Origin: Anarhynchus alexandrinus
Taxonomy: Eukaryota; Chordata; Aves; Charadriiformes; Charadriidae
Direction: 5' to 3'
Assembly (NCBI GenBank): GCA_008711295.1
Contig: VUYV01000100.1
Coordinates: 989,106 to 1,053,105 of the forward strand
Length of the DNA stretch: 64,000 nt
In this document: one piece after another, positions 1 to 12,400 of the stretch
Numbering within the stretch: position 1 is the stretch's first letter
Layout of the letters: every line of letters starts with the position of its first letter
The notes under the pieces: model-generated
Told to the model about the DNA's origin: nothing
Database searches by the model: none
The model's input: the letters and a program-made list of their open reading frames with translations, nothing else
Translations under genes and position numbers: made by a program

Positions 1-1839
1 TATTGTAATTATAGTATTTTTTTTCTTATAAGGTCACGGATTAATTTTTTTAAACAGCTGTGACATCTGTGTTCAACATGTACTTTAATAATACATACAT
101 CAGGCAAGTTAAAGTATACAGCAAGCTAATCACGACAGCTTTGATTTTTCAATGTCCATATGTACATGTGGATACCTACAAGTGTAAGAGTTGTGATCTG
201 AGTACAGAAATCTCCCAAGGCTTCTTTTTTTACAGATGTTGATTTGTCAGCATGTGTTTTCAAGTACAGGTAAATGAATAAATGCAGCTTTGTACACATT
301 CATGTGGAAGCCAGCGAAAAACTCAAAAAACACTTGCGTTCTTTATGCTCTGTAATAACGCTTTTGCAGCTAGTGGTTGCTGTGGAGGTACTGAATGAAA
401 TAAAATAAGAACAACAAGACAGAAAAAAAGAGAAGCGGGGAGGAGGGGGGGAATACAATGGAGAAAAGATTTCATAGCAGAAATTCAGAAAATGGATGAA
501 GTGTTAGTGAGGCAGGAAAACAGAGAAACATAATTCCAGATGTCAGAAGCAGGAAGGGAGACAGTTCTTTCAAATGATGGCAACCAGGTCATGTGAGAGA
601 AAATGACGGAAGTCAGAAATGCAAGGGGGAAGAGCATACTACAGATCATTACTGAAGTTTTCACAGTCACCATCTCTCACTTTGTTGCTTCCTTCTGTGC
701 AGTATCTGCATTACAGAGGAGAGAACTCCCCCCAGGTGCAGTGTCTGAGACATCCAGTTTGCAGAACAGTTGTCTCCTGTGTGTCTCTTTTTTCCTTATT
801 AAATTAGTGGTGGGATGTTTCACACCTTATAAGGTGCAAGCGTGTGATCTAGTCTTCCTGTGTGATCTTGAGACATTCCCTTAAGCCTAGGTCTCGGGAA
901 AAACTTTCATAGGCTTTGAGGCCTAATTACAAAACTGGACTCTTTAAAACACCTGCTCAGAGACCATCTAACTGCATAGTCATACAATATTTGAAGGCTC
1001 CTTAGTTGTTCCTCAGGTAAAGAATATGCATGCTGGTTCTTCCTGTGTTTTATGACAGGGAAGTGCTGGAGGTGCCTGGGTGGGATTTCAGGTTCTGAGG
1101 ATTAGATGGTCTTTCCTCAATGCCCATTAGACTACTGCCTACTTACACATTTCTTTTGCTGTTGTGAATCCCAGAGTGAGATCTTAAACTCTGCTTACTT
1201 ATGCAGTACTTATGCTGCTTAATACGCTGTACTTAACAAATAGCTATGGTTCTATGGTAGCGATTAAGCATCTAGGCATTTCTGTGAATCTGGATATTAG
1301 GCTTCCTGTGCCTCAGTTCCACCCTGTAAAATGAAGACAGTTTTTTTTTTTATTCTAGAAATAAATCCATTCCTGAAATAAACCAGATGTATTCCTGAAA
1401 GTATATTCATTCCTTCCTTGAACCATTCAGAAAATTATAAAAAAGGTTTTCCTGTTGTGTTTTGGATACTATGAAAGAATAAAAAATTCACGTCAGACTT
1501 TACAGACAATCTATGGAGTGTTACGGGATATCTTATTGTTAAATTGTCACCAACACACTACATAACGACTAGTCTAAAACTTTCAGCTGGTAGAGTATGT
1601 TTACGATTTCCGCTGGGATAAACTTCCACAGACTAATAGGAATGGTTAGAGATGCTCTGGAAGGTCAATAGGGAATACCTGCATTAACAGAGCAATCCTT
1701 CCAGTTAAGCTCTGAGGCACTAATTGGAGAGGCATGCCTGAATCGCTGCGTTACCCACTGCATTCATTCTCTGTTTAAGCAGACTTCAACTTCCAAGCCT
1801 TGAAATTGGCAGGCGCTGCCAAAGCAAATGAGCTGAATA

Positions 1840-2110
1840 AGATCAAGGACATATAGATATATATTTTAAATAATCTTTGCTCTCTCTCTTTCAGCATTCA
1901 GGGCCCTACAGTATGATTTATTGTGGGAGAGAAGACCGGATGAATGAATACTAATGTCTGACAATGTTGTTCTGTTCGTTGTAAATGGAATTTGTGGCAT
2001 TAAAACTGGTGACACTAAGCATGGCAAAAATTAATAGTGGCGCTAATTACATTTCAATAAATTAACTTTATAGTCCTTCAAATCGCCTTTTACTAAGGCA
2101 GATGATCATC
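1840..2110. promoter_or_regulatory. Candidate conserved non-coding element (unverified)
   Basis: This stretch stands out as low in simple repeats and rich in homeodomain-type cores: TAATTA at 2044-2049, AATTAAT just upstream, and ATTAAC downstream. A pyrimidine tract ending in CAG at about 1880-1895 resembles a splice acceptor, but no protein-like exon follows. Conservation cannot be tested from one sequence. The call rests on texture and motif density only. It could equally be ordinary AT-rich DNA. Confidence 0.25.
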
Positions 2111-4164
2111 TCTCCCATTACATGTTGGACAAGACTGTTATAAATCAAAAAACAAAATCCCACATAAAGACAAAGCTGGGGAGATTTCTGTACAGTTCTT
2201 TTCTTAAAGAATATCATGATGCTAAAAGAAGCTGCATTAGGTAACCTTCTGGATCAGTAATGAGCAGGAAAACTAGTAATGAATTAGCCATAGATTCAGA
2301 CTACCCATGGATAATGAAATTTACCTACTGTTTTTGAAACTCTTCTTAATATACATCAGAAATTTGCTGCTGAAACAAAGAAGGAATGATTTAAATATGC
2401 CCGTTTTTAATGTGAATTATGCTTCAAAAATGACTTGGTAAAAAGAGAAATGTGGAAGGATAGCATGCGTAAAACTTTTGGGATATGTCTGGTGCAAGCA
2501 TGGGCTATAATTTTTTATCTGGTTGTATGTATTTCACACCACCTTCAGTGAATCTTGGTTAATGTGATGTTTCTCAGGGCTGAAGACCTCTGACATTTAT
2601 TTCACAAACTTTTGGGAAAGGAGAGGAGTGGAAGAAATCCAGACTGCAAATTCAAAGCCTGTGATTTGAGCACAACTTATTAGCTGGAGTTTGACTTTGT
2701 ACAATTGGAGTGTGGCTTTATTTAATTCATAAAGCTCACTTATGTCTCACTTATTCATTCCAAAGTTACACAAAGGCTGAAGCTTGCAAACCACAGACAC
2801 AATGGACTTTACGACACAAAAGATGCTTAAAAGGTAGAAATTCAATGAAGTCAGAAAAGCTGTAATTGCTATCAGTGACTCATGCTTCAGCTCTGTAGTC
2901 CTTATGTGTGGGTAGCAGCAGTACAGGACCGTCAGTGTGTCTCCACAAGCACATGGATAAAGCAAATAACGAGTTCACAAGTGAAGCTTTGTCTAGCGGG
3001 TGCTTGTATATGTTTACTCCATTGTGACTCCACATCCCTTGCTAATTAGATGCAAATCACTAAGCTGCTTGATACAAAGTTGTATTCTTACCCCTGCCCT
3101 GCTATTTCAAAATATCTCTCAACATATGTGTTCTTATTGGATTGAGCTTTAAGATCCTTATGAAGAATGGGAAATTAAAGAACTTTTCACTTCCCCTTTA
3201 TTGTATTTATATGTATTTTGAGTCCAGCATACATTCAACCATGTTTATACCTGTTTCTTTAAGCCCTTAGAATTATTTTTCACCTCCCACTCATCAAAAG
3301 CTGTCAACTGCTTCATGAGCTTCTCTCTTACACACATACCCAGGGCCAGCTGTGCCAACAGAAAATGTGCACGCAGTTAATTAGCAAAATAGGGCGGACA
3401 TTCTTATGGCCACTGAAATATCAATAAGATATGAGGGGATGAATATTTTCAAGTCAGAAAATATTCCAGTCTATTTCTGAAAATGCTTTCTGTACTGTTA
3501 GAAACAGATTTTCTGAAGCTGGAAGATCCCGTCAGAAAAGAACATACTATGAGTAAGTCTCTAATTGCGTTTGATGGGAGGCTGCAGGAGGAGCGAAAAG
3601 CACAGTGTGCTCACCAACCTGACTGCTTTGCAGCTACATGTGCTCTCACAGTCACTGTGCTTTTTGTAAAATTGTATGACTCCTTTTTAGACTCTCAGAA
3701 TGGATTTGGTCTGATAAATGCAATAGGCAGTAAGGAGTGAATTTAGAAGGGATGAAGTTACCCTGCTTGTCCTCCTGGAATATTCTCCAGAGTCTACTCT
3801 GTGGTAGGCTCAGGGTTGTTGTAGACTTGATGATCTTGATGAGCTAAAATGCAGCTTGATTTTGCTTCTGTTAATAATCATCCATCAGTGATTTTAACTG
3901 AAAAACATTACACATTGTCTGGTGCAAGTGACAGGACAATACTATAATTCAAGGGGACACTGGTTAATAGAAGTCCAACATATAAACGGCATTATGTATT
4001 TTTATAAGATTCAATGAACACTAGACTTCATTGCAGTATTTCTAGAACTGTTTTTCTAAGTTTTCAAGATAATTTTAGTTCACAGGTTTCTCTTAGGTGT
4101 CCAGGCCACAAAAAGTGCATAATTATACTAAAACATACTGGGAACCAGATTCTGAAAAGGAATA

Positions 4165-4188
4165 TAAATGTAAATGTAAATGTAAATA
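4165..4188. repeat. (TAAATG)n short tandem repeat
   Basis: Three perfect TAAATG hexamers plus a partial fourth copy. It is a minor microsatellite in AT-rich flanks. Confidence 0.8.
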
Positions 4189-4489
4189 ATCATTTATTTC
4201 CCAAAAAGTAAACTAAACAAGCACTATAAGAAAAAAGAATTGGATTATGTTTCTAAGAAGGAACATTCATGGATGTATAGAATTACTGTTAATGTTATCT
4301 TTACTTGATAAAATAACTTTATAACTAAAACTGAAGTAAGCTGGAGAGGTGGGATCCCAAACTCTCAGACACAAGTGGACAAGAAGAAGGGGAAAGTTCC
4401 TCACTTTACTGAATTGTGCATTCCTAGCTTCATATTTCCTTTTCATTTAAATTCAAAACTTCCCTAGCATAGTTCATTCTGATGTCTCA

Positions 4490-4700
4490 TTTTTGATGAC
4501 CTATTGATCTCTGGTGGACGAAATCCCGTTTCGTCTGTGAGCCTTTTTCACCCATTTGATCGGAGTAATTGTCAGCCTCACCAAGGTCAAGGGCCTGCTG
4601 CTAGATAAAATCAGCATTTATATAGAATCCTTGGGAGGTCAACCATCTTCATCTCTCAGCAAAGGGGAAATAAGTCGCAGAGTTTATTTATAGTCCTTTT
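4490..4700. promoter_or_regulatory. Candidate regulatory element with a CpG-containing hairpin
   Basis: The segment contains a perfect 7-bp inverted repeat (GACGAAA, 5-base loop, TTTCGTC) at 4517-4535 and several retained CpGs (in GACG, CCCG, TCGTC, GATCGG and GTCGC). These are uncommon in this CpG-poor window. It also has GATA-like and TATAAT-like A/T cores. Retained CpGs and low simple-repeat content suggest constraint, but that is inference. Confidence 0.25.
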
Positions 4701-7700
4701 CTCTTTTCTTTTGTTAAACGCTAAATGGGCCAGATTCTTAAAAGGATTTGGTAATAAAAAAGTAGAACAGATGTCAGACACATAGCATTGTAAGAGTTTG
4801 CAGATCTGCTATGCTGTTTCAGATTATTATAAAGATACGAGCCACTCACAGAAAAAGATTAGACCAGCCATTTGTGCTCAGTTCTGAGGTTTTGGTGGTT
4901 TTGACAGTTTTTAGTATCTGCAATCCTCTATTGGTGTATAAAGCATGATTAGCTAATCTGGACTTGGAAGTAAGTTCTTGCTTTGTATTTAGCCTAGTAT
5001 TAATATGGCCATTGTAAGGTTCTTAAGTGAAAAGTGCTGTATAACCGTAAACTGTTGTTCCATTTCAACTCAGAAGCACTTCTGGCTTATCTAGCGCATC
5101 TATTCACCTTTGCTGCATAGAGGCAAGAATAATTTAATTAATGCTGCATCATCCTTGCTATATGAGTATCTACTCTTAGCCTTAAGTATCTACAATAGCC
5201 TTGTATTAACACAGACAAAACCAACACTGAAAAGTTGTGGAAAGTTGGCAGCAAAGTGCTGACTGATGTGTTCTTGGGAAGGTTCCTCAAGCTCTGAGCA
5301 AATTGCTGGTTGCACAGACATTTAATTTTCTTGGCATACTTCCTGTGATCTGCAGCATTTAACTTATCCTGTGTATTTAGGGGAAAATTGATCATATTCC
5401 TTCCAAAGTAGGATGCACATTGCAAAAGGAGAAGATAATTTTCCTGTCAGGAAATTTTTGTGATTTCACTACACAGAGACCCATCAACGTGTATCAGTTT
5501 GTGTTACAGGTAGTCTTTCAATACTTTTCCAGACAGACAGCAGAATAAGCAGAGACAGGGCATACAATTAAATGTTACATTTCTTAGGTTTTGAACACAA
5601 AACCCACAATTTGAGAGCAGGGACTGTATATTTAAGAAGGTAAACACACTATCAATTTTTTATTTCCACTTAATATTGTGTTATTAGCTTTGCGTGTGTG
5701 TCCATGTCCGTGTAGACAGGTGGAGTGTTTGATTTATCTTTCTATTACAGCCCTGCACCGAAAGCTCACAGTGTCAAGTAGCTAGAGGAACCCTAAGTCC
5801 TTTCTGATCTTTGTTTCCTGAGATAGATCTGCCCCTCTCAGGGGAATGATAACCTACCTTCTTTTCCTCTTGAAAATATCTTTGCCTGTATTGTTAAATG
5901 TTGTTAAATTTTGACTGTTTAAACAATGTTTTCATAAATTTAAGATTATCTAAAGTCTGGCACAAAAATTGTATTATTTTTTTTTACTTTAAAGTCTACT
6001 ACGTTGATTAGAAAAAACTACCTTAAAGCATGGTTTTTCAAGTGCAGACATAGCATTGAAGTGCATATAATTTACCTAAATGCAACTGCCCTTTAGGATT
6101 TTTTAGGTCACATTTATGATACATTGTATCACTCAAGATAGATCGTATTTACAGTATATTTTATCAGTCATGTCTTAACATAAGACATTAAGGCATTATC
6201 TGTCACTTGTTAAAAACTTATCAGCAAGGGTCATTTATTGCATTATAAAATGTATGCTGGTTAGACTAATTCAGAGTCTTCTTAAGGTTTGAAATTAACT
6301 CATTACCCACATTAAAAAGCAAACGTGGTCATGAATTTTGTGTATAAATTGTGGTTGTACAGCTACAACTATGAAGAAGGAGTTCAGCTTATACTGGCTG
6401 GCAAGGGAAACCTTTCAGGCACGCCAGATTCTGGAGCAGCGGAAGAAGTGGCAGCTGTAATGCAAAATGTCAAACTGAAAATGGTTTTGAAGTACCAATT
6501 GGTGACTTCTCAGATTTGTTATTTATTTATTTATTTCTCAGCAACTCTGCCCAGTAAATTTCATTTACTACCTCTCTCATTTTCACATCTCCCTAATGAT
6601 ATCTGCCCGCTAGTGATAATTAATCCAGATAATGACACTCCTGGATATGATGCCACATCTCTGGACACTGAAGTGTGTCCAACATGACATTAAAATCCCA
6701 TTAAAGCTTTATTCACCAGTCCCAAATTAAAAATAAACATTGATGGTACATTTGAGAGAATACTGATTGCACTGACCTTGCAGTGCACCTTCCAAAAACT
6801 GTAGCAGAAAGGACTTCCATGTGGCAAACTGAGATGGTATTTTATTTATTTCTGTTCCAGGGCAAATAGGAGTTCTCTTTGAGTTATTGGACCTTGAGTC
6901 TGCAATTTTAATCGGCTGCCCAGCAAAAGTGTAGCATACTCTCGTACAGCATAGGGGATTTCTCCTTCCATGGAACTTGTTACATACTCTTTTGCATAAG
7001 TGCAGAACACTAGTCTCTCCTTACTGCTCAGATTTCGGTTTTCATACCTGCAGTTTACCTACATAAGTCTCACTCTAAATTCCACTCATTTATTTATTCC
7101 CATAACCTGCTATCACAATCTTTTCTCTTTAATCATCATTTAATTTTCAACTTTTCAAAATCTTTCTCTTCTTTCAGCTTTGCTCTTCCAGACAGTTGCT
7201 TTGAAGATGCACCTGGTTTCTTATGCTGCAATCTTACAGACAAGCTTGTCCTTTGATTAGGACTGAGCTTTGTCCTTTTTCCCATCTTTTCCTGTCCCAC
7301 TCCCCCCAGTTCTTTCCATTCTTTAATGCTTTCTGGAATCATGTCACCATCTCACCATCTGACAATCTAATTTCTGATCTTCAGCATTTATTATCTTTTA
7401 GAAGCTGCAAAGAAAGGAGTAGTGTTTTACCTCAGGAGTTTGCTAAAGGAACATCCTGAGTTAGAGAAACTCTTGACTCAGTGCAATTGCACATTCCTAA
7501 ATAGCAGGTATGTAGATAGTTGTTTTTAAATTCGCTCAGAATGTTTGAGTGAAGCAACCTGGATTGCAACTCAATTGCTGTGAAACTTGACAGGGATTTT
7601 GTTTTAGTGGAAGAAACAGTACTGAATATCAAAGAATTATTCACAAGGACAATTATGTGCAACCTCATAATACAGCGATAATCTTCCAGGGATATAAAGG

Positions 7701-8599
7701 AATTCCCAAAGAGAAATATTTGAATAGTCATGATTATAGAACAGACTTCCTTGCTTTTTAGGTTCCTTTGTTAAATATATTTGTGAGTAAAAGTAGGTTA
7801 TTAGCTAATAACGCATTCCTAAGGAATAAAAGTGCAGGAGCTCACATGGACACTGATATGATTTTCTTCACATATAGTGAGTCATGGTTTGCCTTTTAGT
7901 TCAGATTAGTTCAATGTCCAAAGCATTTCTTTAATTGACGCAGCATATTTAGTGGGATGACAAGTAGGTCAGTTGTAGATGTGAAAATGAAATAGAAAGA
8001 GGGAGGGGATATTGGTCAGATTGTGTTGGAATGATTTTTTAGTTTGTAGGTGGAATAATAGCAGGCTGCTAAACACCACCACCCAGGCCATGACTTGATG
8101 TGGCACTGTGATCAAGATACACCTCCGTCATGAAATTCCCCTCTTGCTTCTTCCTTGCTATAAAATTTATGACTATACCATCTCTTTCAGTTCAGCAAAT
8201 AAGGACATTCAGCCAAAGCTCTTACCCTTCCTTTACTTACTGCACCTGTTTCTAATGTGCACAGCTCTGGACTGAGTTTCGGAAGGTTCTGGGGCTGTGA
8301 AACGAGAAGATAGTAGGGAAATTGGAGGAAGAAAACGTTAATTAATATTATTTTTCATTTTGCATGAATATATAATTGGAATGAAAATGCAGCCTTCTAA
8401 TTTTATATATTATGTGTTTTAAAAGGTTTGGTTTTTTAAAGCAAAATAGAAGAAAATTTGAATATTACTGACAGGTGCACAACAATTCTGATTTTGAGTA
8501 GGGAGTTAACTTTGTCCTAGGAAAGGAAAGGAACTATATAACTGTAATAGTACTACAGAGAAATGGGTTCTAGCTGCCTGCCTGTGTCATAGTCACAAT
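4701..8599. other. Non-coding stretch, no gene recognised
   Basis: No coding region is supported. The frames near 6325-6687 (+) and 5138-5425 (-) have no family features and no plausible splice context. There are a few A/T-rich and (ATTT)-type tracts (for example about 6521-6536). No repeat family is recognised. Confidence 0.55.
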
Positions 8600-8774
8600 G
8601 TTTGCCCAGGGAAGTGGTGGAGTCGCCATTCGTGGAGGTATTTAAAAGATAGGTAGACGTGATGCTTAGGGACATGGTTTAGTGTTGGTTTTGGCAGTGT
8701 TAGGTTGATGGTTGGACTTGATGATCTTCAAAGTCCCTTCCAACCTAGACGATTCTATGATTCTATGATTCTAT
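8600..8774 (+). mobile_element. CR1 LINE, 5'-truncated 3' end
   Basis: This is the last roughly 175 bases of a CR1 non-LTR retrotransposon in sense orientation. It starts in the 'TTTGCCCAGGGAAGTGGTGG' block at 8601, runs through 'GGAGGTATTTAAAAGAT' and 'GGTTGGACTTGATGATCTTC', and ends in three copies of the terminal octamer (ATTCTATG type) at about 8751-8774. It matches the common avian 3' UTR layout. It has no coding capacity, consistent with the usual extreme 5' truncation of CR1 copies. No target-site duplication is visible, as is typical of the family. Confidence 0.93.
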
Positions 8775-9395
8775 TTGGGTACGTTAGGTGAATACACAGA
8801 GTAATTTTTAAACAACTTCTGAGGGGACAGGTCCCTACTGTACAAGTATACTCATTGGTTTAAGAAAGTGCACATGTATAAGTCAGTTCTGAAAACCTGA
8901 TTCATGGCTTTTATTTATTTAGTTGCTGTAAAATAATGTCACACTTATAAAAGTCTATAACAATGACTGATGCTTCATGTATGACATACAAAGTGTTTGA
9001 TATCCATTAAATAGCACAGGAGTCTGTGCAAAAGGATCTTACTGATCAGTGCTGGAAGTAAACGGTAATTAAAATGATCAGATGAAATACTAATCCATAG
9101 TTGAATGATAGAATAATCCGAATGCACTACATAAAGATAAGATATTATAATTATTGTATAGTGTCATTAATGCAAAGATTTTGAAGCACTCATAAATGCT
9201 AATAAATTAGTCTAATTAATACCCATTGTAGATGACATACGGAATATTATACCCATTTTATGAAGAAAAAAACTGAACAAGTCAGAAATACATCCTATAT
9301 TTCCTGAGTTTTAATCCCATGAGTTTATATGTCTTCACTTCTTCACAAAAATATAGGGGTGAAGTCCTAAAATCAGCAAGTGCATTCTAAACACA

Positions 9396-9427
9396 TCTTT
9401 CTTCTTCTTCTTCTTCTTCTTCTTCTT

Positions 9428-9457
<30 letters not shown>
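9396..9457. repeat. (CTT)n microsatellite
   Basis: About 62 bases of uninterrupted CTT/TTC trinucleotide repeat, roughly 20 units, is the longest perfect trinucleotide array in the window. It is polypyrimidine on this strand and so could form triplex (H-) DNA. It is probably polymorphic in length. Confidence 0.97.
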
Positions 9458-9458
<1 letters not shown>

Positions 9459-12400
9459 AATACCCAAAGGAAAAGACTCAAGAAAAGAGAAAATTTCCTC
9501 AATAAATTCCTCTTATATACCCTCTGTATAATTCATACTTATTCTCAGAATCTGTTAGGCCAGTTTAGAATGCCAGAAAAGATTTTTAACACTCCACTGC
9601 TCTCCAGCTTTGTAAATTACAGCAATATAAGGATTCTGTGGGGCTGCAAATCTTAAAACTAAGTTTCAGCAATGTTTTGGACGTTTCAAATCATGGTAAG
9701 TTATGTGAATGAAAGCCCAGCAGATACTAAACCTGTCTTTTCTAAAAGATCCCCACAGTCCTCACTTTGGCCAATATTTCAGTGTGTCAGTAATTGCTCT
9801 TTGACCTATGTTCAGAGATTCTTTAAATTAAATAATAGCATTTAGCCTTTGACTGTAGAAAGCTTTTTGTGGTGGAAACCTGGGGTTAGGGTGGTAGGGG
9901 GTGAGTCTTGGAGCTAAGGAAAAGTCAAAACCACCAGACCATGATCCCAATAGGCAAGAAAAAGCAAAATTTTCTATGTCCAGCTTTACAGGTAAGTAAC
10001 TTGATCTTTGGGTCTTGAGATTGACCAAAAAATATATGTAATTTTTTGGTTGCAGTGTTAAAGAAGGTTTAGAAAACAAATAGGAAAAAATTGCAGGTAA
10101 TTTTTTTAATCGGGAGACTAAACTTCTAAGAAGAAAGCAAACAATGGAGCATATAGTGACAGAAAACTTCTTCAAGTATGAAATAACAATATTGAAGGAA
10201 GATGTAGAAAAGACTACTTTATCTTGTCACTGGGAACAATTTCAAGGGAAGATTTCAGCTTTGGATACAGCTGTGAATCACAGCAAAATGGGAACCCGGA
10301 AATAATTTGCTAAACTGATATTTCCTCAAAAATCCATGTTTTAATTGAAAGGGAAGAAATCCTATTTCAAGCCTATGAAGCAAGTAATACAGCTAAAATA
10401 AACTATGGGCAGCATATAAATATGCATATACATATATCCCTACTCCTTAAGGAGCTGACTCAGAAGAAATCAGCTTTGTGCCACACTTTATAATTTTAAA
10501 AATTGATTGGCTCAGATAGAGGGGCTAGTGGTTATGGACTAGGGACTTTGGTCAATGCTATGAAACTTGGGAAAGTGTTTTGCAATGGTATAGTAAACAT
10601 AATTATTATTTACTTTGATATTTTATCATGTTGTTTCCTTACTTCCTCAAAAAGAAAACACCTGTGTTGTGTCTAATCATGTTGTTATAAATAAATAAAT
10701 AATTATGAACTTGAGTATCAAGCTACGGGGGATAAGTCTTTTAAAGGTTGCACTCTTCCTTATCTGGCTGGAGTTTTCTATGATGCATCCCAGGGTCCTG
10801 ACACCATAGTTATTCAGACAAGGTACACAATAAAACAAGCTTTTGCCTCTCTAAGGTGTACGCTTTAGTTTCCTTACTGTGAAGGCAATTCCAAGACATT
10901 TAGGTATCAGGTCTCAGCCTGCTATGTGCAGGACAGACAAGGAAAACGATCCTTGATTCCATAATGCTGCATTGGCTGAAGTCAGCTGTTTGCTCTACAT
11001 AGTGCTCTGTTCAAAAGATTGCCCATGCCATAACTCTGGACAAAAGGGTGATAAAAACCCAACATCTAATTCTACATATAACTTTGAATTTAGAGGCAAA
11101 TTGGATGAATTGAGTCCTTATAGCAAGTCTTACTTGATTTTCATTTTACAGTGTAGAGGCATTTGTATAACAAACTCTCTTCTAACCAAAAAAATAATAA
11201 TAAATCTGCTGATCTTTCCACAAACACAAATCAAAGTGAAAAATAGACTGCCACACTGCATTACTGTAGAAGGGCAGGAACAGATCAGATAAGATCAGCA
11301 AAAAACCCTCATAAAGGGAGTGGATAGGAATTAAATTAGCTGAACTTCTTATATTTTTATAAAATATTTCTTCTCCTCTGTGGGTCTAATCAGGAATGGA
11401 ATCTGGCATCTCCCTACAGAATGTTGGAGTGTAATTGGAAAAAAGACAAAAAAAAAACCTCTCATAACCTTCCATAAATGGGTCCATACAAATAAAAAAA
11501 TACTTCATAACAATTTGTTTCTGATTTTCTCCTGTACTATTTGGGCCAGTTGATGCATATAAAAAACCTGTGTGAAACTTGTAGATAAAGCATTTAATAT
11601 TCTGCTCTAGATGGTGAAGACATACTCCAATTTAAAGTGGATCCTAATAATCATACTTCCATAATTCACCTTTGAACCTCCCATATTCTTCTGCTGAACT
11701 ACTGAACCTGTATAATTTTTGTACAAAATATAGTAAGACAGCAAAAGTTTCTCATATTTAATTAATAATTCCAAGTGCAGCATGGGCATGGGTAAAATTA
11801 ATATTTTGAAATAAAATAATTACTCATCTTTCATATTTCATAGACTCACTTGTCATGGGCTAGGGTTTACTGAAAAATATTTCCATAAATATCTGCTTAG
11901 ATGCTTAAAAGAAGTAATTTTTTTTTTTTATATTTTGTTTCTATTACCTTGCTAGGCAATTAATTGGTAGGGAATATTTCTAGAGACAACATAAGTAGAA
12001 GTTAATATTGAAGAAAAGGAATACTGAACTTCTAGAAACTGTGACTGCATCTAAGTACTAATCAAAACTATTCACTGGTGAAAGATTTGCTGTCCAAGAA
12101 CTACATAGAGATTAATTTCAAATATACACTTTGTGAAAAAAATCAGAAGCTGCTATTATACATTTAAGAAAATCAAATTCTTAGGGACACATTTCAAACA
12201 GTAAAAAGCAGTCTGTGGTATAAACCGGTTGCTGTGAAATATTCAAATGAAGCTTGAGAACATTTCTGTTCTGGGGATGATATAATTCTGAGCACTTTCC
12301 TTTTTGCCAGGGTGTGAGTTTTCATAGCAATTCAATGAGGTTCAAAGATACAGACAAGCCTAATTCAGAAGAAGGGTAAAAAAGGGCACAAAACAACATG

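Larger units (their letters stand above)
1..4489. other. Non-coding stretch, no gene recognised
   Basis: I see no credible coding region. The frames present are short, on both strands, and lack recognisable domains. The stretch holds a purine-rich tract near 421-455, a candidate conserved element at about 1840-2110 (listed separately), and a short (TAAATG)n run at 4165-4188. An isolated CR1-like phrase near 3810-3845 is too short to call. Confidence 0.55.

Noticed and set aside
3806..3850. Phrase 'GACTTGATGATCTTGATGAG' resembling the CR1 3' UTR
   Set aside because: Only about 25 bases match, with no terminal octamers and no upstream CR1 blocks. It is too short to call an element.
10731..10900. 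LTR-like end with AATAAA (about 10,829) near a short direct or inverted GTACAC/GTGTAC pair
   Set aside because: I could find no matching second LTR, primer-binding site or polypurine tract. A lone polyadenylation-like hexamer is common in A/T-rich DNA.
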